From: a virus
Length of the DNA: 64,000 nt
IMG/VR virus record: IMGVR_UViG_3300043392_000054
Location: 118,830 to 182,829 of that record
Strand: one strand, 5' to 3'
The position numbers and the translations under genes are program-made. Position 1 is the stretch's first letter. Each line of letters opens with the position of its first letter. Positions 55,335-63,583 of the stretch are shown one piece after another. Below the pieces are notes generated by a model, which saw only the letters and a program-made list of their open reading frames with translations, ran no database searches and was not told the origin of the DNA.

Positions 55335-55733
55335 ATGAAAATCGAAGTATCTAACGGAGAAATCCTTGACAAACACACAATTTTAAAGATTAAATTAGAA
55401 AAAATTCAAGACCCAACTAAAAGAGTTAATATTCAAAAAGAATGGGATACTTTAACCCCATGTGTTGACAGAATCATGTCAGATTCAGAAAACGAGGCCG
55501 CGGTTTCACAAGCATACCAAGATTTATTAGAAGTAAATCGTACTCTTTGGAAAATAGAGGATGAAATTAGAGATTGTGAGAGAGCGCAAGATTTTGGTAG
55601 TGAATTTATTAGATTAGCAAGAGCAGTTTATTACACTAACGATGATAGAAATTTAGTAAAGAAGAAGATAGATAGTTTAAGTGGTTCAACCTTAACTGAA
55701 GAAAAGTCTTACCAAGACTATAAAAACAAATAA
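55335..55733 (+). CDS. DUF6165-like protein
   Basis: The start KIEVSNGEILDKHTILKIKLEKI and the helical remainder match a small helical family found next to glycosyltransferases in bacteria and phages. Its function is unknown; the position after two glycosyltransferases fits. Confidence 0.7.
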   Translation: MKIEVSNGEILDKHTILKIKLEKIQDPTKRVNIQKEWDTLTPCVDRIMSDSENEAAVSQAYQDLLEVNRTLWKIEDEIRDCERAQDFGSEFIRLARAVYYTNDDRNLVKKKIDSLSGSTLTEEKSYQDYKNK

Positions 55734-55737
55734 GACA

Positions 55738-56055
55738 ATGAAAAGCAAACTTGAAAAATTTGCAGATTTGTTTAAGAGTATTACTTTTGATATTTGTATT
55801 AAGGAATCTTCTATCATCGATGAAGAATTAGAAGAAACTGGTAAAAAACATCAACAGAGTCCTGAAACAAATGAAAAGGCTAAAGTTGAATTAAGCAAAG
55901 CTCTTCAGCGTGCTAAAAGTGATTTAGCATCTGCTAAAAAATTATTTAAGCAAGGTAAATTAAGTAACGATGACTTACTTGAATATGAATGGAGAGTTTA
56001 CGAACTAAAAGAACAATTAGACCAAATAGATAACGAAGATGAAGAAATACGTTAA
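55738..56055 (+). CDS. Helical, coiled-coil hypothetical protein
   Basis: A 105-residue Lys/Glu-rich helical protein (LDQIDNEDEE end) with SKLEKFADLFKSI at the start, faintly like the tag of the following proteins. It overlaps the next gene by 17 bases. Possibly a head-core protein. Confidence 0.6.
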   Translation: MKSKLEKFADLFKSITFDICIKESSIIDEELEETGKKHQQSPETNEKAKVELSKALQRAKSDLASAKKLFKQGKLSNDDLLEYEWRVYELKEQLDQIDNEDEEIR

Positions 56056-56755
56056 ATTATACGAAGAATTTATAGAAGAAGGCATTAATGACCCTAATAT
56101 CTTAAAAGCTTTCTTTATGGCCGGTGGCCCAGGTTCAGGTAAATCATACGTAGCTGCAGAGTTATTTAATATTCCTAAAGAAACTACTCAATCCGTTTCT
56201 TATAGAACAGGTTTAAAAACTGTCAATTCAGACCCAGCTTTTGAATTAGAATTAAAGAAAATGGGAGTTGACCCTAAAACATTAGGAGAAATGGACCCAG
56301 AAGAATTTGATAAACTAACTAAAGGTGAAGATTCTCCAAGAGCTAAGGCTAAAAAAATTACAATGGCTAAACAAGAATTATACATTAATAATTTATTAGG
56401 TATGATTATTGATGGTACAGGTGATGACTTTAGAAAAATTGCAGATAAGAAAAAATCTTTAGAAGCTCATGGTTATGATTGCTTTATGGTTTTTGTCAAT
56501 ACTTCTTTAGAAGTTGCATTAGCAAGAAATGCTAAAAGAAGCAGGTCTTTACCAGAAGAATTAGTTAAAGAGAGCTGGCATGCTGTTCAAAATAATTTAG
56601 GTAAATTTCAGAACTTATTTGGTTCTACAAATATGATTATCGTCGATAATACAGTTGATATGGCAGTTGATTTTGAAATGATTGAAAAATCTATTCAAAA
56701 AATGCTAAATAAGCCTATTCAAAATCCAATTGGAAAAAAAATCTTAAAAAAATAG
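56039..56755 (+). CDS. Zeta-toxin-like P-loop kinase carrying a head-targeting tag
   Basis: It starts MKKYVKLYEEFIEEG, the tag of the 57-64 kb family, followed by the P-loop AGGPGSGKSYVAAELF, an Asp-rich middle and ARNAKRSRSLP (Arg-rich lid). This fits a zeta-toxin/PNK-type kinase, which phosphorylates small molecules or nucleic acids. With the tag it may be packed in the capsid and injected. The target is unknown. Confidence 0.8.
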   Translation: MKKYVKLYEEFIEEGINDPNILKAFFMAGGPGSGKSYVAAELFNIPKETTQSVSYRTGLKTVNSDPAFELELKKMGVDPKTLGEMDPEEFDKLTKGEDSPRAKAKKITMAKQELYINNLLGMIIDGTGDDFRKIADKKKSLEAHGYDCFMVFVNTSLEVALARNAKRSRSLPEELVKESWHAVQNNLGKFQNLFGSTNMIIVDNTVDMAVDFEMIEKSIQKMLNKPIQNPIGKKILKK

Positions 56756-56798
56756 TCAATATATTTTTTTATATCAAAGTTTTTAGTTATATTTGTAT
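56756..56798 (+). promoter_or_regulatory. Class 1 promoter
   Basis: TCAATATATTTTTTTATATC then TATATTTGTAT (56788-56798), for the gene at 56817. Confidence 0.68.
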
Positions 56799-56816
56799 AT
56801 AATTAAAGAATACAAC

Positions 56817-57275
56817 ATGCAAAAACAAATATTATACATCGATTTAGACGGAGTTGTAGTTGACTTAGAAGGAAATGCAATCAAAAGACACGGAGCAGAC
56901 GCAGTAAATCATTTGGGCAAATTAACATCAATAGATAAACATCTTTTTGATACACCAGAACCAGTTTCAGGCGCTATAGAAGCAGTTACTTTATTAATGA
57001 AAGAATATGACGTATTCTTTTTAAGCACTGCACCATGGAGTAATGTTAATGCTTGGTCTGCTAAAAGAGTTTGGGTTCAAAAACATTTTGGTAAATTAGG
57101 TCATAAAAGACTTATTCTTTCTCACAGAAAAGACCTATTAATGGGAGATTATCTTATTGATGACCGACCAAATAATGGAGCTGCAGAATTTAAAGGACAA
57201 TGGCTTCAATTTGGTAAAGAAGGCTTTGAGAACTGGGATAAGGTTTTAAATTACCTAATTAAAAGTGATATATAA
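56817..57275 (+). CDS. HAD-type 5'(3')-deoxyribonucleotidase
   Basis: The ATG at 56817 starts KQILYIDLDGVVVDLEGN, whose DLDGVVVD is HAD motif I. FFLSTAPWSN (motif II) and HRKDLLMGDYLIDDRPNNG (motifs III and IV) complete the site. It resembles NT5C-type 5'(3')-nucleotidases that dephosphorylate dNMPs. The ~152 residues are normal. It adjusts nucleotide pools and could favour particular dNMPs. Confidence 0.88.
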   Translation: MQKQILYIDLDGVVVDLEGNAIKRHGADAVNHLGKLTSIDKHLFDTPEPVSGAIEAVTLLMKEYDVFFLSTAPWSNVNAWSAKRVWVQKHFGKLGHKRLILSHRKDLLMGDYLIDDRPNNGAAEFKGQWLQFGKEGFENWDKVLNYLIKSDI

Positions 57276-57297
57276 TCCATAAAATATTATTTGGAAA

Positions 57298-57600
57298 ATG
57301 AAAAAGGTTAAATTATTTGAGCAATACGTAGCTGAAAAGAAATCAGACTATCAAGTTTATCATAATACTTATTCTGCTGCAATTGATACAGCATTAGAAT
57401 ATGCAGAAGATAATGGCTATGAATACGATAAAGAGGAAACCTTTACTAAAATAGGAATGGGTGATAAAAAACCTAAAGATGGAGTTACTAATAAGTTTAC
57501 TATCACTCTGTATAAAGATGGTAAAGAACAAAAGAAAGCTCTTCAAATCCAGGTTTATGGAATGGGTAATAAATATGAATTAAACGCATATATCGCATAA
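57298..57600 (+). CDS. Head-tag family protein 1
   Basis: Starts MKKVKLFEQYVAE, matching the shared tag with a predicted protease cut after VAE. The mature part (~87 residues) is an acidic-basic beta domain (YQVYHNTYSAAIDTALEYAED). Inferred internal virion protein; no function known. Confidence 0.65.
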   Translation: MKKVKLFEQYVAEKKSDYQVYHNTYSAAIDTALEYAEDNGYEYDKEETFTKIGMGDKKPKDGVTNKFTITLYKDGKEQKKALQIQVYGMGNKYELNAYIA

Positions 57601-57911
57601 TGAAAAAGGTAAAACTATTTGAAGACTTTATTAATGAAGCTTATAAGCAAGTTCCCTATAATGTAAAGATTGCAGGAGTTTATAAAGTCGATATAGATGA
57701 TGCAGAATGCACTGTTAAAGTGGCTGGTTTTGAAAGACAAGGTGATGACACAGATGCTCTTTATTTAATGGACACTGACCCTTATAAATCTCTATTAGGT
57801 AGTCTTATTGTCAAGAATAAAGATATGTTTAGCTTACCAAAGGGTAAAACAGTTAAGGCTCATTCTACGACTAATAATAATGTAACAATAACACGTTTAA
57901 GAGACTTATAA
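57600..57911 (+). CDS. Head-tag family protein 2
   Basis: Starts MKKVKLFEDFINEAY, with cut expected after INE. The body (~90 residues) is beta-rich with GFERQGDDTDALYLM. It overlaps the previous stop by one base. Confidence 0.65.
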   Translation: MKKVKLFEDFINEAYKQVPYNVKIAGVYKVDIDDAECTVKVAGFERQGDDTDALYLMDTDPYKSLLGSLIVKNKDMFSLPKGKTVKAHSTTNNNVTITRLRDL

Positions 57912-57925
57912 AAAATAAAATAATT

Positions 57926-58981
57926 ATGAAACACGTTAAATTATTTGAACAGTTTATTGGTGAAATGAGTCATAAAGATGTTCACTTTAAAGATATTATG
58001 CAAATGTATCTTAAAGGAGGTTCATTTACAAAAAAGAAAGTAGCTTCAGTTGTTTGCAAAAATCCTAATGCTTCTCAAAAAGAAATTGAAGATGCTTTAG
58101 AAGATTCAGATTATAATGAAATCATTGAATTTGAAGATGAATTAGGAATTCATGAAGCAATTGTAAATGAAGAATCTGGCAAGATGAAACAAATTAGAAC
58201 TGGAAAGCCAGAAAACATATATTATGTATTTTATAAAGGCAAATTTGATGTGGACTACAGTTCAATGGGTCCTCGTCCCGTGCAACAATATTACAAAAAT
58301 GAATTTAAGGTAAGAAAACCAAAGGGTTCTGAATTTGATTTTAATCCTGATTTTAAAGTTGTTTCTAAAACTCAATATGAAAAATATCCAGAGGATTATA
58401 AAGAATTAAAACCATTTGTTGATAAATTTTGGGATGAATTAGGTGTTAAAGAATCAACTGTAAATGAAAGTTGGGAAGCTAAAGATGGTAAAGTGTTATC
58501 TAATGGCAAACTTATAGGTTATTATAGTTTTGATAGTGATTCAGATTCTTTTTGGGTAGATGACTTTAAAGGTAAAGGTCAAAAATCATTTGAAGAAAAA
58601 TCAGAAGTGATTGCATATTTTAAAAAGCATGAAAAAGAGGCACTTAAAGCATTACAAAACTTTAAAGAAGTAGATGAATCTATTGTAAATGAAGAATCTT
58701 CTAAAAAAGATTTAGAGCTTCAAAGAATAAAGTTATTAAATCAAGCATTTAAAGCAATGCCTAATTCACCTAAGCAACTTAAAATCAAAGAAGAGATACA
58801 AAAAATCGAATCTCAAATTAAAGAATTAAGTGAAGGTGTTGGTACTGAAATTGGAGATTCTTCAACATTACAACCAAATCCGGGTGAATCTGAAGAATCT
58901 TTTAAAATCAGAACTTTTTCAGCTAACGTTGACGATTATGAAAAGTTCGTAACTGGTAAAAAAATAGTTAAAACTTTTTAA
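57926..58981 (+). CDS. Head-tag family protein with four predicted cut sites
   Basis: Starts MKHVKLFEQFIGEMS. Internally AIVNEESGK, STVNESWEA and SIVNEESSK repeat a VNE(E)S motif at about residues 74, 174 and 250, like additional prohead-protease sites ((I/V)xE). Between them lie separate small domains (WEAKDGKVLSNGKLIGYY; SEVIAYFKKHEKEA). This suggests a polyprotein cut into four or five peptides in the head. Confidence 0.68.
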   Translation: MKHVKLFEQFIGEMSHKDVHFKDIMQMYLKGGSFTKKKVASVVCKNPNASQKEIEDALEDSDYNEIIEFEDELGIHEAIVNEESGKMKQIRTGKPENIYYVFYKGKFDVDYSSMGPRPVQQYYKNEFKVRKPKGSEFDFNPDFKVVSKTQYEKYPEDYKELKPFVDKFWDELGVKESTVNESWEAKDGKVLSNGKLIGYYSFDSDSDSFWVDDFKGKGQKSFEEKSEVIAYFKKHEKEALKALQNFKEVDESIVNEESSKKDLELQRIKLLNQAFKAMPNSPKQLKIKEEIQKIESQIKELSEGVGTEIGDSSTLQPNPGESEESFKIRTFSANVDDYEKFVTGKKIVKTF

Positions 58982-59003
58982 AGGATTTGAATATATAGAT
59001 TGT
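58968..59003 (+). promoter_or_regulatory. Class 2 promoter variant
   Basis: TTAAAAC (58968-58974), 17 bases, TATATAGATTG (58992-59002), for the small gene at 59040. Confidence 0.4.
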
Positions 59004-59039
59004 AGTTTTACTCTATAACCTAATAATATTAAATCTTTT

Positions 59040-59210
59040 ATGGAAAGTTTCATCGCAGAAGTCGGTCCAGCTTCTGTGTGCGAAACTAAAGAGAATCTTA
59101 CTCATCTAAAAGAAGTAATAGTTGAACAAATTACCAAAGGTTTAACTATACTAAATGATGATGACGAAGCGTCAAATTGGTTTTTCTACGGAGTTGGTGG
59201 TCCGGCCTAA
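59040..59210 (+). CDS. Small acidic protein with tag-like start
   Basis: A 56-residue protein, MESFIAEVGPAS.., whose FIAE could be cut like the head tags though the MKxxKLFE part is missing. It ends in NWFFYGVGGPA. Isolated between a class 2 promoter and a terminator. Confidence 0.5.
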   Translation: MESFIAEVGPASVCETKENLTHLKEVIVEQITKGLTILNDDDEASNWFFYGVGGPA

Positions 59211-59218
59211 AAGAAATT

Positions 59219-59247
59219 AAAGGAATCCAATTGGGTTCCTTTTTTTA
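59219..59247 (+). terminator. Intrinsic terminator
   Basis: AAAGGAA and TTCCTTT pair around TCCAATTGGG, followed by T residues, between 59040 and 59332. Confidence 0.8.
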
Positions 59248-59270
59248 TGAAAAAAATTAAAAATAAATGC

Positions 59271-59313
59271 TTAAATATTTTTTACTGTCATTTATTTTGT
59301 GTAGATTTACAGT
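59271..59313 (+). promoter_or_regulatory. Class 1 promoter
   Basis: TTAAATATTTTTTACTGTC then TAGATTTACAGT (59302-59313), for the gene at 59332. Confidence 0.7.
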
Positions 59314-59331
59314 ATAATAAAAAGAGATAAT

Positions 59332-60171
59332 ATGAAAACAGTTAAATTATTTGAACAATTTGTAAATGAATCTAGAGGTTCTGAATTCTCACATGCAGTT
59401 TTAACTGCTCTAGAGCCAACTATCTTAGAAATGGTTGAAAATATCAAAGCTCAAATCATTGAACAATATGCTAAAAAGAATGAAACGTACACTGTTAGCG
59501 CTTTTGAAGAAAGAATGATTTACTTAGGTTTAATTGTTGATATGTTAAAATCATTTGAGAAATACACAGAACCAACTGATAAATTAATTAAAATCCAAGC
59601 AAATATTGCTCGTAAAGGTGTTGAAATCTATGCAGTTGTTGAGAGAGACGGTGTACAATATGACTATTTCACTGAAGCTATTGGTGCTGGAGGTTATAAT
59701 ATTCAATCTTATCACTATCGTTATTTAACTAAAACTAAATTACCTAACGGTAAAATTAAAGGTACTTTATCTAATGAATATGCTGAGCAATTAAAGAAGT
59801 TAACTAAAGTTGAAAAGATGAATGCTGAAATTAAATCTTATCAAGTTAGAATTGAAAGAAATAATGAAATTATTCAAGCTTCTCTAGGTTTTACAGACGA
59901 AGAAATTTTAGCTAAAGTTAATGCTGGTGATAATATAATGGGAAAACCTTATCAATGGCCAACATGGGCAGAAATCGTTAAAAATGGTGCTGCTAAGAAT
60001 TATAATAATGATGAAGCTGCTTATAATAAACAAAAGTCAGATGCTGAAGCAGATAGCATAGAATTTTGGAAAAGGAGAAACATTAAATGGAATCAAGAAA
60101 ATAACAAAGCTCTTGAAAAGAATATTTCTAAACTTGAAGCTAAATTAGCACAAATCACATCTCAATCTTAA
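59332..60171 (+). CDS. Head-tag family protein, 279 aa
   Basis: Starts MKTVKLFEQFVNES, cut expected after VNE. The mature ~265 residues are helical with a beta middle (GVEIYAVVERDGVQYDY) and a coiled-coil C-terminus. It is the largest tagged protein apart from 57926. Function unknown. Confidence 0.68.
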   Translation: MKTVKLFEQFVNESRGSEFSHAVLTALEPTILEMVENIKAQIIEQYAKKNETYTVSAFEERMIYLGLIVDMLKSFEKYTEPTDKLIKIQANIARKGVEIYAVVERDGVQYDYFTEAIGAGGYNIQSYHYRYLTKTKLPNGKIKGTLSNEYAEQLKKLTKVEKMNAEIKSYQVRIERNNEIIQASLGFTDEEILAKVNAGDNIMGKPYQWPTWAEIVKNGAAKNYNNDEAAYNKQKSDAEADSIEFWKRRNIKWNQENNKALEKNISKLEAKLAQITSQS

Positions 60172-60174
60172 TCA

Positions 60175-60315
60175 ATGCAACTATATTTAGAAGCAACAGT
60201 TCGATTAATAGCTGAAAAGCTAGGCTCTCCTGAAAAGGTGAAAGCTTGGCTTGAATCGGGCGAAATCAAACAAACCAAATCTGGTGTAATTTATTTTCAA
60301 ATAAAAGAAAAATAA
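60175..60315 (+). CDS. Small hypothetical protein
   Basis: A 46-residue frame, MQLYLEATVRLIAEKLGSPE, four bases after the previous stop, with helical and beta parts. Likely translated with it. No motif. Confidence 0.5.
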   Translation: MQLYLEATVRLIAEKLGSPEKVKAWLESGEIKQTKSGVIYFQIKEK

Positions 60316-60350
60316 TTTTTATTTGTCGATTATTTTTAGTAGATTTGCAT
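60312..60350 (+). promoter_or_regulatory. Class 1 promoter
   Basis: ATAATTTTTATTTGTC then TAGATTTGCAT (60340-60350), for the gene at 60389. Confidence 0.7.
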
Positions 60351-60388
60351 AAGTTAATTATTAATCAAGTCACTTTAATTAAAAGAAC

Positions 60389-60613
60389 ATGAGGACAATC
60401 AAACAATTTAAAGTTCCTAAAGGAATTAAATCAAAACAACCAGAACATCTTAAAGAATTTAATCGTTGGGCTAAAAAAAATAGAATCTCCACAAAATGGG
60501 TGGCTGACACTGAAGAAAAACGTGATTTTATTGTAAGATTACAAGAGGCAAAATTCGCAGAAGCAATGTTAAAAGAAAGAACAGATGAAGAAAAACATAA
60601 AGAGGTTATCTAA
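60389..60613 (+). CDS. Small basic hypothetical protein
   Basis: A 74-residue Lys/Glu-rich helical protein (FKVPKGIKSKQPEHLKEFNR). It overlaps the next gene by 29 bases. Nucleic-acid binding is possible but unsupported. Confidence 0.62.
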   Translation: MRTIKQFKVPKGIKSKQPEHLKEFNRWAKKNRISTKWVADTEEKRDFIVRLQEAKFAEAMLKERTDEEKHKEVI

Positions 60614-60893
60614 TCCAGATTCCTTAAGTGGAACAAGTCTTAAAGGTACTATTAATGGTATCGCATTTATTGAATTATTTGCAGTTCTTGGCGCTCCAGA
60701 TGCCGAGGAAACAGATGGTTCTCAATTTGAATGGCATATAGATTTTAAAGGTCAACCAATTTGCTTATATGACTGGCATAAAGGTGACCGAATTCAAGTC
60801 TTAGACCAAAATAGAACTTGGAATATAGGTTCTAATGCAAATGTTGCAGATTTTATTGAGCATTTAGATGCTTTAGTAAAACAAAATCGTTAA
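60585..60893 (+). CDS. Hypothetical protein, 102 aa
   Basis: A beta-rich soluble protein (GSQFEWHIDFKGQPICLYDWHKGDR) with conserved-looking Trp/Tyr positions. An alternative start further inside is possible because of the 29-base overlap. Unknown. Confidence 0.65.
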   Translation: MKKNIKRLSNPDSLSGTSLKGTINGIAFIELFAVLGAPDAEETDGSQFEWHIDFKGQPICLYDWHKGDRIQVLDQNRTWNIGSNANVADFIEHLDALVKQNR

Positions 60894-60909
60894 CTAAACC
60901 CCAAACAGT

Positions 60910-61479
60910 ATGTTTTATAAGTATGATAAAAAGAATTTTGTATTTAAAACAATTAACACTAAATTCTATTTCAATGCAATCTTTGGAGTACTATTTACAT
61001 TTGTACTCTCATCTTTTGTAAGTTATAAATACGGTATTTATCAAAGTATTAATGGTCTAACAGATAATGAGCGTGCAGTCATTATTAAAAGACAAGACCA
61101 ATTTGAACAGGAGAAATTAGTTCAAATGATGAAAGAGTTAAACGTTAAGTTTCCTTGGATTCCATTAGCACAATCGATGGTTGAAACTGGCCATTGGAAA
61201 TCAAATATTTTTATTGAAAACAATAATTTATTTGGTATGAAAGAGGCTAAACAACGCATCTCTACAGCAGGAGGAACACAAAATGGGCATGCATATTATG
61301 AAACTTGGAGAGAATCTGTTTATGATTATGCATTCTATCAATCTCGATATCTAGCCTCTATTCGCTCAGAACAAGAATACTTTCAATATCTTTCGGCAAG
61401 TTATGCAGAGGACCCAAATTATATTCGAGCTATCAAAGCTGCTATATCTGATAATAATTTAAAACAATTATTTAAGTAG
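60910..61479 (+). CDS. Membrane-anchored glucosaminidase (GH73-like)
   Basis: An N-terminal helix (FNAIFGVLFTFVLSSFVSY) anchors a FlgJ-like domain: IPLAQSMVETGHWKSNIF (catalytic Glu), NNNLFGMK, YETWRESVYDYAFY. It cuts N-acetylglucosaminyl bonds in peptidoglycan. The 189 residues equal the family core. It may help release progeny or DNA entry, alongside the lysozyme at 34686. Confidence 0.85.
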   Translation: MFYKYDKKNFVFKTINTKFYFNAIFGVLFTFVLSSFVSYKYGIYQSINGLTDNERAVIIKRQDQFEQEKLVQMMKELNVKFPWIPLAQSMVETGHWKSNIFIENNNLFGMKEAKQRISTAGGTQNGHAYYETWRESVYDYAFYQSRYLASIRSEQEYFQYLSASYAEDPNYIRAIKAAISDNNLKQLFK

Positions 61480-61494
61480 ATATATAAAGTTAGA
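61459..61494 (+). promoter_or_regulatory. Class 2 promoter variant
   Basis: TTAAAAC (61459-61465), 17 bases, TATAAAGT (61483-61490), for the tagged genes at 61511 and 61855. Confidence 0.5.
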
Positions 61495-61510
61495 ATATAA
61501 TAATATTATT

Positions 61511-61852
61511 ATGAAGAAAATAAAACTATTTGAAGAGTTTATAGGCGAGTATATTGTAAATGAAGGCGCAGATTATGAATATCTAGTTGATTTGTTATTA
61601 AACGCAAAACCAGCATACGATGTTTATTATAATAATAGTCAAAATGTTGTCAACGTTGGAGGAACTGGTTATAGTGAAGGAGAGCTTGTAAAACAACTAA
61701 AAGGTGAGCCAGGATTTGCATGGAAGATTAGAAATAACTTCTACTATGCGCAACAAGATCCAAAAGAAACTAAAAAACAAATAGAAAAATTATCAAAAGG
61801 TAAAATACAAGTTGATAATTCTACATCTATTGTAAAATATAAAGTCAAATAA
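61511..61852 (+). CDS. Head-tag family protein with two cut sites
   Basis: Starts MKKIKLFEEFIGEYIVNEG: two (I/V)xE sites lie seven residues apart. The mature ~95 residues form a small mixed domain. Internal head protein by inference. Confidence 0.66.
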   Translation: MKKIKLFEEFIGEYIVNEGADYEYLVDLLLNAKPAYDVYYNNSQNVVNVGGTGYSEGELVKQLKGEPGFAWKIRNNFYYAQQDPKETKKQIEKLSKGKIQVDNSTSIVKYKVK

Positions 61853-61854
61853 TG

Positions 61855-62610
61855 ATGAAAAAAGTAAAGTTATTTGAAGAGTTTTTAGCAGAATCAATTG
61901 AGTCTAAAATTAGGTCTCAGTTGATTCAATTTTTACATGAAGGTGTAAAAATGATTCCAGTTGCTTCAATTAATGAAGGTTTAGTTGACAAAGCTCAATA
62001 TGAACTGGATTTATTGATGAAGAATGCTGAAGGAACCCCAGTTGTTAAAGAATTTGTGCCTGAAATCATGGCTCTAGTAAAGAAATTTGCAGATTCTGGT
62101 CAAAGCGGTGGATCAGCACCTTTTGTATCTCAAATTATTGTTCAAGTATTACAGAAATTATTGAAGCATGAACCTCTTGGAGAGGGTATTATGGGAACTG
62201 ATGATGAATGGAGCGATATGTCAGATATGGAAAATGTTGCTGAAGGAACTGGAAGTTTTCAAAATATGAGGCTTAGCTCTGTATTTAAAGAGGGCAAGAA
62301 CGGTAAACCTTATTATTTAGATGCAATTGTATTTACACCCGAAGGAAAAGATTATAGCTTTACAAGCAGTGGTGTTGGTATGACTGAAGGCAGCGAAGAA
62401 ACAATAGGCTCTTTTCAATACATTAAATCATTTCCATTTATACCAAAGACTTTTACAATTGATGTATGTGAAAAAGAGTACCGTAAATTAGAAGATGGTT
62501 CTATGGTTGAAGAAGAAGGTGGAGGCTGGTGGGAAAGCTGGTTAGCAGACCCTAAACAATTAGACCAAGTTTGGGAATATTACGATAAAAAAGAACCAAA
62601 AAAGAAATAG
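61855..62610 (+). CDS. Head-tag family protein, 251 aa
   Basis: Starts MKKVKLFEEFLAES (ATG at 61855 just after another ATG at 61852). A second site, ASINEG, lies near residue 42. Later sequence is acidic and beta-rich (YDKKEPKKK end). Inferred virion protein. Confidence 0.66.
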   Translation: MKKVKLFEEFLAESIESKIRSQLIQFLHEGVKMIPVASINEGLVDKAQYELDLLMKNAEGTPVVKEFVPEIMALVKKFADSGQSGGSAPFVSQIIVQVLQKLLKHEPLGEGIMGTDDEWSDMSDMENVAEGTGSFQNMRLSSVFKEGKNGKPYYLDAIVFTPEGKDYSFTSSGVGMTEGSEETIGSFQYIKSFPFIPKTFTIDVCEKEYRKLEDGSMVEEEGGGWWESWLADPKQLDQVWEYYDKKEPKKK

Positions 62611-62652
62611 CAAATATATTTTTTATTTCGTATAAATTTATTATATTTGTAA
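62611..62652 (+). promoter_or_regulatory. Class 1 promoter
   Basis: CAAATATATTTTTTATTTCG then TATATTTGTAA (62642-62652), for the tagged gene at 62668. Confidence 0.65.
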
Positions 62653-62667
62653 AACAAAAACAAAATT

Positions 62668-63129
62668 ATGAAACACGTTAAATTATTCGAACAATTTATC
62701 AATGAAGGCAACTCATCTTTTACTAAAGATGAAGTTAAAACTATTAAATCATTGCTTACAAAAGAAACTGGATTTAAAAATTCAGATGAGTATGCAGGAT
62801 TACCATCCTTATTAATTGGAGATTATCAAGATAGCGAAGTATTGGTATTATTTAAGAAAAGTATTGGAGATGAACCGGCTTCTATAGATAATATTGAAGT
62901 TGATTTTATTAAGTGTGTAAGTGCGATTAGAGGCCTTTCAATTTATAATCCTGCAGAATTCAAGCTTATGAAACAATGGGCTAAAAAATGGGACTTTAAA
63001 ATAACTGGCCAAACGGATAATTTATATACTAACAAACAAATTTTACCTAAAGATGTTCAAAAAATGGCTGAAGAATTTACAGATATTCTTGTACAAGCTT
63101 ATGGTAAAGACCGCATGAAAACATATTAA
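62668..63129 (+). CDS. Head-tag family protein, 153 aa
   Basis: Starts MKHVKLFEQFINEGN, cut expected after INE. The body is a mixed alpha/beta domain of unknown fold (DEYAGLPSLLIGDYQDSEVL). Confidence 0.66.
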   Translation: MKHVKLFEQFINEGNSSFTKDEVKTIKSLLTKETGFKNSDEYAGLPSLLIGDYQDSEVLVLFKKSIGDEPASIDNIEVDFIKCVSAIRGLSIYNPAEFKLMKQWAKKWDFKITGQTDNLYTNKQILPKDVQKMAEEFTDILVQAYGKDRMKTY

Positions 63130-63130
63130 T

Positions 63131-63565
63131 ATGAAACACATTAAATTGTTTGAAGATTTTATTAGCGAAGGTGTTAAATATGAATCTGGCAGAGGTATTG
63201 TTTCAGAATGGTCTGGTACTGCAACCTCTGAAAAAGAATTCATTGAGATGATTAAAAGGATGCCAGAAACATTAAAATCTATTGTTGTAACTAATAGCAC
63301 ATCTAGTTTTAATCCTAGTAGAGAAAAGTTTGAAGGTCCTATTGATTCTGCAAAGAAGAACAAAATCATTAAGATAGTTAAAGATATGACTAAAGCTTTT
63401 AAAAAGCAAGGTGATGAAATTACTGCTTATGAGTTAATGTCATTCTATGGTGTTAGTAATGCTGAAAAACATAATACAGACCCGGCATATATTCAATATA
63501 GAACAGAAAAAATAAGTGCATTTAATCATGATATGAGTGCAGGTCGTTACGGTTCATTAGATTAA
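63131..63565 (+). CDS. Head-tag family protein, 144 aa
   Basis: Starts MKHIKLFEDFISEGV, cut expected after ISE. The rest (~130 residues) contains FEGPIDSAKKNKIIKIVKDM and an aromatic end. Unknown function. Confidence 0.66.
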   Translation: MKHIKLFEDFISEGVKYESGRGIVSEWSGTATSEKEFIEMIKRMPETLKSIVVTNSTSSFNPSREKFEGPIDSAKKNKIIKIVKDMTKAFKKQGDEITAYELMSFYGVSNAEKHNTDPAYIQYRTEKISAFNHDMSAGRYGSLD

Positions 63566-63583
63566 AAAAAATTACATAGAAAA

